Assembly (NCBI GenBank): GCA_010909165.1
Contig: MU008162.1
Coordinates: forward strand, 1,488,001 to 1,552,000
Length of the DNA: 64,000 nucleotides
Source of the DNA: Anthoceros angustus
Taxonomy: Eukaryota > Streptophyta > Anthocerotopsida > Anthocerotales > Anthocerotaceae
Direction: 5' to 3'
The notes below the pieces were generated by a model that searched no databases, was not told where the DNA came from, and worked only from the letters and a program-made list of their open reading frames with translations. Of this stretch, positions 42,075-53,430 are shown one piece after another (the first letter of the stretch is position 1; each line of letters opens with the position of its first letter). The position numbers and the translations under genes are program-made.

Positions 42075-42790
42075 TTGCTTGAGGCGGCGGGCGTGAGGGA
42101 GGCGGCGGGCGGTGAGGAGGGAGGAGGGAGGGAGGGAGGCGAGGGCGGGCGGGCGGTGAGGCGGCGGCGGTGAGGAGGCGGCGGGCGGTGAGGAGGAGGC
42201 GGGCGGCGAGGAGGAGGCGGGCGGCGAGGAGGAGGAGGCGGGCGGGCGTGAGGAGGAGGCAGGCAGGCGGCCTTGGCCTTGGCGCGGCGCGGCGCGGCGG
42301 CGGCGGCCTTGAGGCGGCGGCCTTGAGGCGGCGGCAGGCGGCGGCGGCCTTGGCGCGGCGGGCGGTGAGGCGGCGCGGCGCGGGGCAGGCGGCGAGGCGG
42401 TGAGGCGGCGGCGGCGCGGCGGCAGCGCGGGCGGCGCGGCGCGGCGGCAGCGCGGGCGAGGCGGCGGCCTTGGCGCGGCGCGGAGGCGGGCGCGGGAGGC
42501 GGTGCGGGGCGGCGAGGCAGGCAGGCGGGCAGGCGCGGCGCGGGCGGCGAGGCGGCGTTGTGCGAGTGGAGTGCAGTGGGCGCCGTGCAGTGAGGCGGCG
42601 GCAGGCGGTGCGGGGCGCGGCGCGGCGCGGTGCGGGGCGGGCGGTGAGGAGGCGGCGGCGAGGAGGCGGGCGGGCGCGGCGCGGCGGCGGCCTTGGCGCG
42701 GCGGCGAGGCGGGCGCGGCGGCAGCGCGGGGCAGGCGGCGGGAGGCGGCGGCGGCGGGAGGCAAGGCCGGCCTGCGGAGGTAGGTGTGCC
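42075..42790. repeat. 700-bp GGC-rich low-complexity block
   Basis: The plus strand is nearly all G and C with short A/T interruptions, built from ggcggcg, gcgcggcgg and gaggcgg words in irregular order. It starts abruptly after AT-rich sequence and ends in GC-rich retroelement sequence. Long open frames on both strands (Ala/Arg-rich or Pro/Ala-rich) are a product of composition, not genes. Confidence 0.85.
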
Positions 42791-42932
42791 TCCGGAGGTA
42801 GGGTGGGCAGGTTGGCCGGAGTCGGGCAGACGGTGCAGGTAGCCCCGGTTGCCTACGGCTCCAGGGGTGGGGCCCGGCTGGGGTTCACGCCGCTAGTGTG
42901 CCACCGGAGTTGCGGCCAGTGCGTGTGTTGCT

Positions 42933-45330
42933 GCGGTGGCGGTGGGAATTTATTTTTTCCCGATTTTGTTCAGTTCCTTTTCGGTAGCTGGTGGATTTCC
43001 TACCCCCAGCTTTTGGTTGCGAGTTGCAGGTGCGGGCGCTAGTTTGGTGGGTCGGCAGTGGTTCTGTGGGTTGCAGTCCCTCTAGGCAGAGCTCTTTGGC
43101 GGCCTTTTGGGGTTCGCCATACAGAGCTCACACTCCGTATGTCCGGTAAAGGCTGGGGTCGTTTTGTCCCCGGTCCCCGGTACCTCCTCGGCCCTGTCGC
43201 CCTCCGACTGGCGTTTGCGGGTTCTTTTAGTACCTTCCCAATGGGGCGGTCTACACCTCCTGGCCAGTGGGACACGGAGTGTCTGCATGCTCAACTCTCT
43301 GCGGTGTCGAGGGGTGAAAACCCACATTGGGCACATGCATAAAGATTTCGACCGGACTACTTGGGCTGCCCAAGTGCACATTCGACCTCCTCCGTTCCAT
43401 GGTCACGAGGCTCGGCGTCGATGTCGTCCATCGTGGGGTGCCTCTCTCTTCACAGGAATGGTTGCGGGTCGGTGGATCACATACTTGGGATGTTTGAAAC
43501 CCGCTTTCCATGCCCGCGCATCTTCCATGAGCTTCCCGCCACCTTCATGATGATGCCCGTTTGGCGTTAGTCTTCCTTGGATCGCCTTGCGCTCGATCCC
43601 AGGGCGAGTTAGCTTGGTGCCTTCTCACCTTCTCCCGGTGGTGCCTTGGTGTTCTAGGGGTGGGGCTTATGGGCATCGGGAAGTTGCTAGCCGTCTTGGC
43701 GCTTTGGTGGTGGGCATCCCTCCGGAGGAGGCTTTGCGTCTTTGCCAAGGCTCGGGCGGAATCCATGGCCGGTTGGAGCAGGTCCGGGTAATGCAACAAA
43801 CTGCGTCGTTGCAAGGCTTGAGGCGGTGGTATGCTCATGTTGCCAGGCTCTTGACCCCTCCCTAGCCCCGCTTGAGGAGACCATTGTTGCCCTCGTGCCC
43901 TCCATCCGGCTCCCAAGGATGCCATCCCCGGACATATCGACTCGTCCGGAGGATCCCTTCTCTGGATCGGGCGGCTTTTGCTCTCTCTCGACCCCGTCTT
44001 TCATCTGCGGGTTGTCGGGAATGGTGTTTGAACACCTCGGGGACCTTTTCTCCCGAAGATCCATCTAGCGGCTTCCCAGCTCTTTTCTCTGGCTGCGGTG
44101 GCTCGGGGTGAGCCTCACGGTTCCCATGTTCTTGCGGTGGCGGTGGGAATTTATTTTTCCCGATTTTGTTGATTCCTTTTGGTGGTGGATTTCCTGACTT
44201 TTGGTTGCGAGTTGCAGGTGCGGGCGCTAGTTTGGTGGGTCGGCAGTGGTTCTGTGGGTTGCAGTCCCTCTAGGCAGAGCTCTTTGGCCGGCCTTTTGGG
44301 GTTCGCCATACGGAGCTCACACTCCGTATGTCCGGTAAAGGCTGGGGTCGTTTTGTCCCCGGTCCCCGGTACCTCCTCGGCCCTGTCGCCCTCCGACTGG
44401 CGTTTGCGGGTTCTTTTAGTACCCTTCCCAATGGGGCGGTCTACACCTCACAGCAGTAAGGACCTGTCTGTGCATGCTCAACTCTCTGCGGTGTCAAGGG
44501 GTGAAAACCCACATTGGGCACATGCATAAAGATTTCGACCAGACTACTTGGGCTGCCCAAGTGCACATTGCGACCTCCTCCGATTCCGGTCACGAGGCTC
44601 GGCGTCGATGTCGTCCATCGTGGGGTGCCTCTCTCTTCCTGGGAATGGTTGCGGGGTCAACTGGATCACATACTTGGGATGTTTGAAACCCGCTTTCCAT
44701 GCCCGCGCATCTTCGCGAGCTTCCCGCCACCTTCATGATGATGCCCGTTTGGCGTTAGTCTTCCTTGGATCGCCTTGCGCTCGATCCCAGGGCGAGTTAG
44801 CTTGGTGCCTTCTCACCTTCTCCCGGTGGTGCCTTGGTGTTCTAGGGGTGGGGCTTGGGCATCGGGAAGTTGCTAGCCGTCTTGGCGCTTTGGTGGTGGG
44901 CATCCCTCCGGAGGAGGCTTTGCGTCTTTGCCAAGGCTCGGCGGAATCCATGGCCGGTTGGAGCAGGTCCGGGTAATGCAACAAACTGCGTCGTTGCAAG
45001 GCGAGGCGGTGGTATGCTCATGTTGCCAGGCTCTTGACCCCTCCCTAGCCCCGCTTGAGGAGACCATTGTTGCCCTCGTGCCCTCCATCCGGCTCCCAAG
45101 GATGCCATCCCCGGACATATCGACTACGTCCGGAGGATCCCTTCTCTGGATCGGGCGGCTTTTGCTCGCACTCTCGACCCCGTCTTTCATCTGCGGGTTG
45201 TCGGGAATGGTGTTTGAACACCTCGGGGACCTTTTCTCCCGAAGATCCATCTAGCGGCTTCCCAGCTCTTTTCTGGCGGCTGCGGTGGCTCGGGGTGAGC
45301 GCCTCACCGGATTTCCCATGTTCTTGCGGC
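42933..45330. repeat. 1.2-kb tandem duplication within retroelement
   Basis: Two units begin at gcggtggcggtgggaattta (42933 and 44134, period 1,201 bp). They stay alignable to about 44133 and 45330, through shared words such as 'gggttgcagtccctctaggc' and 'cttgggatgtttgaaacccg'. Differences are mostly 1-15 bp indels. Confidence 0.85.
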
Positions 45331-46180
45331 TAGCGGCTTGTCGCTATGGACAAGCTGCGTCAGGCGTCGCCCACTCGCGGTCGGGAAGCCTTCATGCGAC
45401 TACTCGGCCGCACTATTGCCCTTGATCGCTCTCTTCTTGACACCTCAACCCCTTCAATTTGGCATTGCCACTCAGGTGAGTGCATGGTGCTTGGAGTGAA
45501 GGCATGCCTTGATACCCACCGGGTGGGTGGTCTTCTGAGTTGATGTCGAGCCTTCAATACCATTTCTAGGGCGTCATCTTGAGGAGCTTAGGGATCTTGG
45601 CGTTGGGGCCTTATACCTTTTGTCCGGTGCTTCTACGGAGGTCCTCCAACCTCTACTACCGGCCTGAGCGTCTCTTGAGTTCTTGTCTACTGTCTTGGAA
45701 TCGGCCACGGTACAGGCAAGGCGACCCCTAGGCGGTGCTCTCTTCGCCATTGCTCACTATAGGGCCCTATCTAGGGCCGCCTTCTCAGCCTGTGTGTCTT
45801 CCCTTGGCAGCGACTCTCACATCCTCGGGCACAGGGACAAAGTTAAGGAGGCCTTTGAGCTCTTCTCTCATGAGCTTTCTGGTGGGCTTGAAGGTCAAGG
45901 TCCAAGTGCAGCGTCTGGTCTCGTCGGGATTCTACCTACTTTGCAATTTCCAGGGAGATTGCTCGGCTCTGGGGCTGCAGTTCTAGGGGTCCCCTTGGTT
46001 CCCACGACTTCATCGGGAGCTTCTGGACGGGCTCTCATGAGGACCTCTCCATGTCGAGGACCTCCCTTTCTTTGGAGGATGCAGGTGGCCTTTGGAATTC
46101 TTTCCTCTGTTTTGCTAGGCGCCACTGGTTACCTCATCCGTCTGTTGCCTCCATCCCACACTTTTGTCCGGCGGCGGTTT

Positions 46181-47428
46181 GATAGGAAGATTATGGATAC
46201 TCGGGGACATCACAGGCTCGGGGCTTTTGAGTGCCCTATGGGCGTCGGCCGGGCAAGCGTCCTACATGCAATTTGGAGGCACAGTGCTCTCTGGAGGTCT
46301 CTTCCGGCGGCTTTCACAGGCGGTTGGGCCCTCTACGCCCTGCTTTGGCTTCTCGGTTCATCCTCCATGAGGCCTTTACGGAGGATCTCGTATCAGTGTG
46401 GAGGAGGGAACCTTCTCTCTCAAGCGTCCTTGAGGCAAGCTAGGGACATGTTATCGGTGGATGCTCGGAAGGACTTCCCTCCTTTCTCGACATTTATTCT
46501 TGATGGTTTCGGGGTTGCGAGCATCTGCTCGAGCGGCTCGGCGGCTTTCGATCGCCCTCGGGGACCCCTCCATCCCGACACTTTTGTCCATTGCGGCGGT
46601 TTGATAGGAAGATTATGGATACTCGGGGACATCCAGGCTCGGGGCTTTTGAGTGCCCTATGGGCGTCGGCCCGGCAGCGTCCCTACATGCAATTTGGAGC
46701 CGCAGTGCACTCTCTGGAGGTCTCTTCCGGCGGCTTTCACAGGCGATTGGGCCCTCTGCCTGCTTTGGCTTCTCGGTTCATCCTCCATGGCAGGCCCTTT
46801 ACGGAGGATCTCGTATCAGTGTGGAGGAGGGAACCTTCTCTCTCCAAAGCGTCCTTGAGGCAAGCTAGGGACATGTTATCGGTGGATGCTCGGAAGGACT
46901 TCCCTCCTTTCTCGACATTTATTCTTGATGGTTTCGGGGTTGCGAGCATCTGCTCGAGCGGCTCGGCGGCTTTCGATCGCCCTCGGGACCCCTCCATCCC
47001 GACACTTTTGTCCATTGCGGCGGTTTGATAGGAAGATTATGGATACTCGGGGACATCCAGGCTCGGGGCTTTTGAGTGCCCTATGGGCGTCGGCCCGGCA
47101 GCGTCCCTACATGCAATTTGGAGCCGCAGTGCACTCTCTGGAGGTCTCTTCCGGCGGCTTTCACAGGCGATTGGGCCCTCTGCCTGCTTTGGCTTCTCGG
47201 TTCATCCTCCATGGCAGGCCCTTTACGGAGGATCTCGTATCAGTGTGGAGGAGGGAACCTTCTCTCTCCAAAGCGTCCTTGAGGCAAGCTAGGGACATGT
47301 TATCGGTGGATGCTCGGAAGGACTTCCCTCCTTTCTCGACATTTATTCTTGATGGTTTGAGGGGTTGCGAGCATCTACGCTCGAGCGGCTCGGCGGCTTT
47401 CGATCGCCCTCGGGACCCCTCCATCCCA
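46181..47428. repeat. 424-bp tandem repeat, three copies
   Basis: Units begin at gataggaagattatggatac at 46181, 46603 and 47027 (periods 422 and 424). Copies two and three are almost identical, while copy one differs by several small indels. All lie in the former reverse-transcriptase C-terminal region, so the duplication must have followed or accompanied inactivation. Confidence 0.88.
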
Positions 47429-48233
47429 GGTCCACAAGGCGCGGCTCGCTCTTGTTGCAGGAAGGCGCAGTGCTTGGCTGTTGGCCGCCCATGCATACGG
47501 GTTTCACATCGCACCAACCACCTTCACTCTGCGATGCGATTAGTCTTGCTGCTCCGGCTGTGGCTTCTTCGCTCCTTACTTGCGAGTGCGGCTCGCCTCG
47601 ATGATTACAGGGTACACCTTGCTCGTTGTCCCTGTCATCGCATTGCCACTCACGGCGCCATCCAGCGATGTCATGTTCGCCATCGCTCATGGCGGCTACA
47701 TGGCATGGAGGGAGCGGATGTATACTCTCCGTCTGGTCGTTCAATCGGTGACTGTACCTTGTCGTGGCGACCGGGTTTGATGGCGGATGTGGTGGTTACC
47801 GATCCTACGAGACACCATCTCGCTCGGTCATCACTAGCTAGTCGAGTTGCGAGCATCTGCTCGAGCGGCTCTCAAGGTCATAAATATAGCGGGATGCAAG
47901 CGGGCCACCTCTTTATTCGCTTGCACTAAAGCGTATGGGGCAATGGTGAGGACTTTGACAAATTTGTCAAGTCTGTGCCAAAGCTTACCATGCTGCGTAG
48001 AACCGCAGTCTTGTGTCCTCTCGTACTTCACGGCATACTTCCGACAGCGGGTTTCAATTGCCCTTCAGCGGCGCTCTCAGCGATCCTCCACAAGGCGGCG
48101 GTGGCGCATCTTCCTCTACCTCCGTGGTTTGCAGGCCGTTTATTCTTCCTGCATATGACATTGTGGGTGCAGTAGGTGACTTTTTTGCTCCTCTTCACCT
48201 CGACCCCTGGTCCCCTTTGGTTGTCCCCTCCTA

Positions 48234-48250
48234 GATGGGCTTTTCCCATC
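48234..48250 (+). terminator. 3' terminal hairpin of retroelement copy B
   Basis: GATGGG, a loop of cTTTT and CCCATC form a perfect 6-bp stem, followed by GTTTTTTC and AATAAAAT. The same arrangement closes copies A (38090-38107, inverted) and C (60356-60373, inverted). Confidence 0.7.
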
Positions 48251-48459
48251 GTTTTTTCACCTCAATAAAATCTTACTTTTGCTGTTCATTTTGAACATTC
48301 ATAGAGTCACTCATATTTATGAAACATATTTTTGAGTTAGAATATGATCAAATGAATAATTTTTAATTTACAATCACAGTAATAAGAAGATTTTTGGAAA
48401 CTCCGGCACAGAGGAGTATAGTCGATGATCGCCATGAGACTCAAATAAGACTCTATATC

Positions 48460-48850
48460 TAGAATGGGAAACATTTGTCCTTGGGTCACAAAATGGCCAT
48501 CCAGAATGGCAAAATTCTGTCCTTGGACCACGAAATGGTCATCAACAATGGGAAACAATTGTCCTTGTTTCCAGAAATGGTCATCAACAATGGGAAACAT
48601 TTGTCCTTGGGTCACGAAATGGTCATGAAGAATGGCAAAAAATTGTCCTTCGACCACGATATGGTCATGATGAATAGAAAACATTTGTCCTTGGGTCACG
48701 AAATGGCCTTCCAGAATGGCAAAATTCTGTCCTTGGGCCATGAAATGGTCATCAACAATGGGAAACAATTGGCCTTGGGTCACAAAATGGTTTATAATGG
48801 GAAAAATTTGTCCATAATGGGAAAAATTTGTCCTTGGCTCACGAAAATGT
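48460..48850. repeat. 42-bp tandem repeat array, right (inverted) copy
   Basis: About nine units read in the opposite orientation to the array at 41058-41352: gggaaacatttgtccttggg then tcacgaaatggtcat. The plus strand is open for 14-residue units such as HLSLGHEMVMKNGK and ILSLGHEMVINNGK. Together with the left array it brackets about 7.1 kb. Confidence 0.85.
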
Positions 48851-49072
48851 CTTCAAAACGGGGGGACTATATATGGCATTCATGCAGATATGCCATACCT
48901 GGACAAATAGGTTTTGTGGACAAACTCTGAAGTTGCGTGCAGGAAAAACGACATGTGAAGGCCATGAGGCAGCTGACATGCCCTAGGACTTACGGGCATC
49001 ATCACTTCGCAGTTCCTCCTCCCTTTGTCGCGGTTAGCGATTGTTCAGGCGACTCGGTTGGCTTGGTTCGAC

Positions 49073-51042
49073 CATGGTTTGGGACGTTGACTTCGAAGAT
49101 TTGGCTGAGGCTCGCTTAAGCCTGCAACAAATCCCGAGCGTCCGTGACTTGGATGTTGGTGCCCAAAAGGTGGCTGGCTCGGAAGCAGGAGAGGAGGGAG
49201 GCCCATCGACAGCTGTTTGTGCCACGGTCACTAGTGAGAGTCTTTGGAAGCTGAAATGGCCGAGAACACGAGACTGCTACTGACGAGCGGCTGGCAACGC
49301 TTGGATGGAAGCACGGCAAAGGATGGTCCTAGAGCAGCAAGTGAGGTGGGCGCACCTGTGGAGAATGCAGATTCGACTGAAGTGGAGAGGGAGGATGATC
49401 ATCGCGTGGAGCAGGAGGTGGCAAGAGAGGTATCCGGTGCTAGAGGGGAGCTACTTCCTACAACAGTGGAGTCTGCTGCCGAAGTGGAGGAGGATGCCGA
49501 GAGAAAGCGTCCTCAAGGGGACTGGGTGTCTCCAATAGGCGGGGAGCTAACGGTGGAGCTGTTTGCTGCAGGGGAGAATCCAAAACTTTCAGAGGAGGAA
49601 TCTGCCAGGGCCGTGACATCTGGAGGGGAGGAGGAATTTGGCGTGAGTCCGGAGAAGGAGGATTGTGGTAATCGGGAGGAGCATGATGGTGCTGCCCAAG
49701 AGGCTGACCGTGTGGCTGGCGAGAGAGAGGCCATTGGTTTTGTGGACCTTTTGTTCCATGGCGATGGACAACCCCCAACAACGTGGGAGGAGGGTGCCTA
49801 TGGAGGGGAGGAAATTGCTGCCCTAAGAGTGGGCCCAGTGCATTGGAGGAGGCGGTTGGAGGGGCCAAGGAATGCACATATGATGGTCGGGAGGACGGTG
49901 GTGAGGAGAAGAACACCGGTAGCGATGATGGGGAATGCGCGAGTGAGGAGGCGGATGTGGAGATGGCGAGATGATGAGGTGGAGACGGACATCACAGTAC
50001 ATTGCCACTACAGAAATTGGAGGAGGCGGTTGGCGGTAAGCCACTAGACGACGTCATTGCCGTGTTGTGCAGGCTGCATGGGCGTGGTGGAGTGTACATG
50101 GCTGTGAGCCGGTTATGCGATGGAGGTTGGGTGGAGAATGAGGAGGAGGAGGAAGAGTCGTCCGATGAGGAAGGACGGTTGAGGAAGGCCTTCCACCAGC
50201 GTGTGTTGGAGCTAGTGTGCGCGAAAATGGAGTTGATGGTGCCATGGTCGAGCCACGGCGGCGGTTTGAGGACGGTGGTGAGGAAGGTAGAGTATGAGTT
50301 CCCAAGTATAGATCGTGAGGATATTGTGGCGAGAGAGGCCATTGGTTTTGTGGACCTTTTGTTCCATGGCGATGGACAACCCCCAACAACGTGGGAGGAG
50401 GGTGCCTATGGAGGGGAGGAAATTGCTGCCCTAAGAGTGGAGACTGGTCTGTTGGAGGAGGCGGTTGCGGAGGGGGGCCAAGGAATGCCTGCATATGATG
50501 GTCAGGAGGACGGTAAGGAGAAGAACACCAGCGGCAGCGATGATGGGGAATGCGCGAGTGAGGAGGCAGATGTGGAGATGGCAGATGATGAGGTGGAGAC
50601 GGACATACCGAGTACATTGCCACTACCTGAAATTGGAGAACTGACGGAGCAGTTGGCCGGTAAGCCACTAAACAACGTCATTGCCGTGTTGTGCAGGCTG
50701 CATGGGCGTGGTGGAGTGTACATGGCTGTGAGTCGGTTATGCGATGGAGGTTGGGTGGAGAATGAGGAGGAGGAGGAAGAGTCGTCCGATGAGGAAGGAC
50801 GACTGAGGAAGGCCTTCCACCAGCGTGTGTTGGAGCTAGTGTGTGCAAAAATGGAGTTGATGGTGCCATGGTCGAGCCACGACGACAGTTTGAGGGACAG
50901 ACTGGTGAGGAAGGTAGAGTATGAGTTCCCAAGTATAGATCGTGAGGATATTGTGGCCAGGTTTGCAGGTGCAAAAACAATGTTGGGTACCCAGTATTGT
51001 TTTTGCAGCCATCAAGTTCGTGCTGTGCACACCCTGCTGTGA
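49073..51042 (+). pseudogene. acidic repeat-containing protein of unknown family, internally duplicated and frame-broken
   Basis: Coding-like sequence begins near ATG 49073 (MVWDVDFEDLAEARLSLQQI), changes frame near 49240 (second ATG 49256), and changes again near 49850-50000. A 608-bp unit is duplicated (about 49724-50331 and 50332-50960). It encodes AIGFVDLLFHGDGQPPTTWE, an acidic linker (SDDGECASEEADVEM) and IAVLCRLHGRGGVYMAVSRL, then LRKAFHQRVLELVCAKMELM and VEYEFPSIDREDIVARF. The second copy is open throughout, while the first has a frameshift after its GEEIAALRV motif. I recognise no domain. Conserved frame in copy two against indels in copy one suggests a former gene, perhaps carried by a mobile element. 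Confidence 0.5.
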
Positions 51043-52390
51043 GTCCTTAAGCCCCATACCACCAATCGCTGCGTCGACAGCAGCAGCAGATTCTCCACAT
51101 GTGAGGGCTGTTGTTGCCAAGTGTCTAATGTCTGTATCTGCCTCCGCATGAAATATCGGCTTCTTGTGTTTGGGCATATGGACGGACAACAGGTTGTGAG
51201 TAACAGGGGCTATGCAGCATACAAAACAAGATATACAGCCATGCCTGAGAAGCAAGCAAGAAGCAAACAGACAAAGGTGGAGTATTGTGTTGTAGTTCCA
51301 GCTCCGTGTACCTTGACCTAGTCTTGCACTGTACAGTGTCGCCACTATCCGCGCTGCAAAACCCGGATCAGATGCACTCCTTACGATGAAGTGGCTGCTG
51401 TAAACCTAAAGGCAAAGACGTGTCGTTGAGGAAGGCAGGTAGCTGCCAGCCCGCGAGGGAATGCAACCGAGGTACTAGACCCCGCTCAAAGCTTTGGTGG
51501 GAAAGGACGGGTTCGGAATGCACTTAGGTTTTAGTTGTCGGTTTTGTACAATGGTGGCAGCTAGAGAACTCTCGTGAAAAGAATGGTTGCTAGCATATAC
51601 GGTACAAAGTATGCGAAGCCTTCAATCTCTTGCTTGCAGGAATGCCAACACTGACAACACAATTTTGTTTCTCCGTCTCAGCAAATCTTGCCACGTATCT
51701 GTGACGTGTGCAAGGTGTGAGTATCGTAGTCCAGAGACACTGTTGCCCATGATCGGGTAATATGGATGGAGCACGGAGTAGGACCAGTGAGCAGGCAGGA
51801 GTGGTACCAAATACTCCAACAGCTAAGATCAGTTGGCCCACGTTGGAAATGCAACATAACCCGCGTACCTCTTTCAACCATCATCCGACTCGGGAGGAAG
51901 GCGGAAAAGCCGCAGGACAACGTATACAGTCTAATGATGAAACTGTCCCGAAACTTATGAGACTTCCTTGCAGTATCTTTGACTGTTTGTTTCCATCTGA
52001 ACCCATAGAGAACAGTAAACACGTGCAAACCGTAACGGCTAAGTATCCTCACCAAGTTAAGTAAATGAGTCACAAGTAGACCAAATGAAACCGCACCATT
52101 GATGGTGATGTGCTGTACTTTTTTAGGATTTCGCAATCTTAGCCAGTGCTCCAAGAACACAAAGTACAAGTCTGCAAGGCATAATTCCAGCAAATCAAGC
52201 CTTAAGGCATAACTTTGATAAAATTGCGGAAGAATGGAGTGCAAGTCGTTTGATTAAGATCCTCCACACTCCAGATAGAGGAATCACCACGCCTCCTAGT
52301 GAGAGCTCCAAGTTGGAATCTGATGTCGCGCGGACGGCGAGGCATGTACTACTAGATTATTTCTCCTAATTTCTTCGTATAGAGATGCAT
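51043..52390. other. no supported gene
   Basis: Open frames exist on both strands (for example minus 51678-52244), but they begin with non-ATG codons, show no domain, and overlap one another. The minus-strand stretch near 50940-51180 (GESAAAVDAAIGGMGLKDSQ) looks coding-like by composition but cannot be assigned. Confidence 0.35.
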
Positions 52391-52625
52391 GTAGTGTGGT
52401 GGATAAGGTCGAGCACTATATGATGGTGGTCTCGGGTCCGAATCTAACATTGCGCGGACATCGAGGCATGTACCAAAATATTATTTTTCCTAATCAAATG
52501 GTCCCGAGATGCATAGCTAGTGTGGTGGATACGGTCAGGCACTGTATATTGGTGATCACGGGCTCTGGTGGATAAGGTCAGGCACTGTATATTGATGATC
52601 ATAAGCTCGAATCTGAGAGACGTGT
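52391..52625 (+). mobile_element. tRNA-derived SINE-like repeats, three partial units
   Basis: Three related units (52391-52448, 52518-52565 and 52566-52625) share gtgtggtggataaggtcagg followed about 30 bp later by cacgggctcgaatctgagag. The first word resembles a pol III A box (TGGCnnAGTGG-type with 'ggataagg') and the second a B box (GGTTCGAATCC). Their order and spacing fit a tRNA-related head. Further copies lie at 53431-53490 and near 53549-53580. Confidence 0.45.
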
Positions 52626-52675
52626 AAGTATAGAATATTATTTTCAATTAAATACGTTATTTCGCAAAGATGGTA

Positions 52676-53201
52676 CAGTCGGCCCCCCCTAATTGGGAAC
52701 TCTATAAATGGGATTCCTCTCTAAATGGGACCTCCCATCCTACTCCCTTTAGTTTACAATGTAATAAATGGGACTTTTCCCTAAATGATAATTGGGACCT
52801 TTTGAAACATACATTCATGTTAGTTTCACCTCCCTACATGGGATTTTTATTGTTTTTACTAAAAAAAATAAAAAAGAATTGATTATTTCAGAGCACAATA
52901 TACTTTTAGTTGTGATTGAAGACTCTTAAGCTAAGCTTTTTCTTTTATGATAGGTAGAGGTTTTTTGATGTTGCTTTGAGAGAGTGCTAGTTTTCAAACA
53001 ACTATATAGAGAAGTGGTAAAAGTTATTTTTTGGGAAACCTATCAATCAAAATTTAAAATTCTCTTTTTTTGGGTATTTTTTATTTTTAGAGTTTATAAT
53101 ATTTTTATTATTTTTAAATAGAAAAAATATAATCGGGACACCTCCCTTAATGGAACCTCTAAAGGCACTCCGAACCAATCCCAATTAGGGAGGGTGGACT
53201 G
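52676..53201. mobile_element. TA-flanked MITE with 23-bp terminal inverted repeats
   Basis: The ends CAGTC..CCC.CCCTAATTGGGA (left) and its reverse complement (right) match at 20 of 23 positions. They are flanked by TA at 52674-52675 and 53202-53203. CAGT termini and a TA target duplication are typical of Tc1/mariner-pogo elements. The 526-bp interior is AT-rich with no transposase frame, so the element is non-autonomous. Related sequence at about 53520-53540 shows the same flank without insertion. Confidence 0.8.
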
Positions 53202-53430
53202 TATAAGTCTTGTGTGTCCAAATGGCCTAGGCCAAATGGACACACATTTATAAGAACGTCGTGATTAAGCATCCTGAGCTTGGATCGGTACTTAGATGGG
53301 GTGGCTAAAGGGAGTGGATGCCCTTGGTGCAAGTAGCTTAGGCACACCATGGTACAAGTTGTTAAGTACCAAGTCCCATGATGGAAATCCGTCCTTAGTG
53401 AACTTAAATAAAATTCTTCTTCTTCTTCTT

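Larger units (their letters stand above)
42933..48260 (+). mobile_element. decayed non-LTR-type retroelement with internal tandem duplications (copy B)
   Basis: No long intact frame exists, but fragments in shifting frames are recognisable. Around 45990-46140 there is LGSHDFIGSF and SLEDAGGLWNSFLCFARRHW, resembling the post-catalytic part of non-LTR reverse transcriptases. Near 47590-47900 there is LDDYRVHLARCPCHRIATHG, VVVTDPTRH and SGMQAGHLFIRL, parallel to the intact C-terminal frame of copy C (60426-61130). Near 48050 is a match to the RQRVSIALQR motif. The copy ends with the shared hairpin (48234-48250) and an AATAAAAT signal. A 1.2-kb unit is duplicated (42933-44133 and 44134-45330) and a 424-bp unit is present three times (46181-47428). 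Many small indels separate the copies. Confidence 0.6.

Noticed and set aside
42057-43042. Ala/Arg-rich and Pro/Ala-rich frames of up to 235 codons
   Set aside because: They follow directly from the GGC-rich block, which is open in several frames on both strands.
41058-48850. CRISPR array interpretation of the 42-bp repeats
   Set aside because: Repeats are contiguous without unique spacers, vary between units, and the genome is a plant's.
48475-48930. 14-residue repeat protein HLSLGHEMV... as a real gene
   Set aside because: The unit is a multiple of three bases, so open frames arise automatically, and no conserved flanking domain exists.
51678-52244. 188-codon minus-strand frame
   Set aside because: It starts at a TTG, overlaps other frames, and shows no domain; likely chance.
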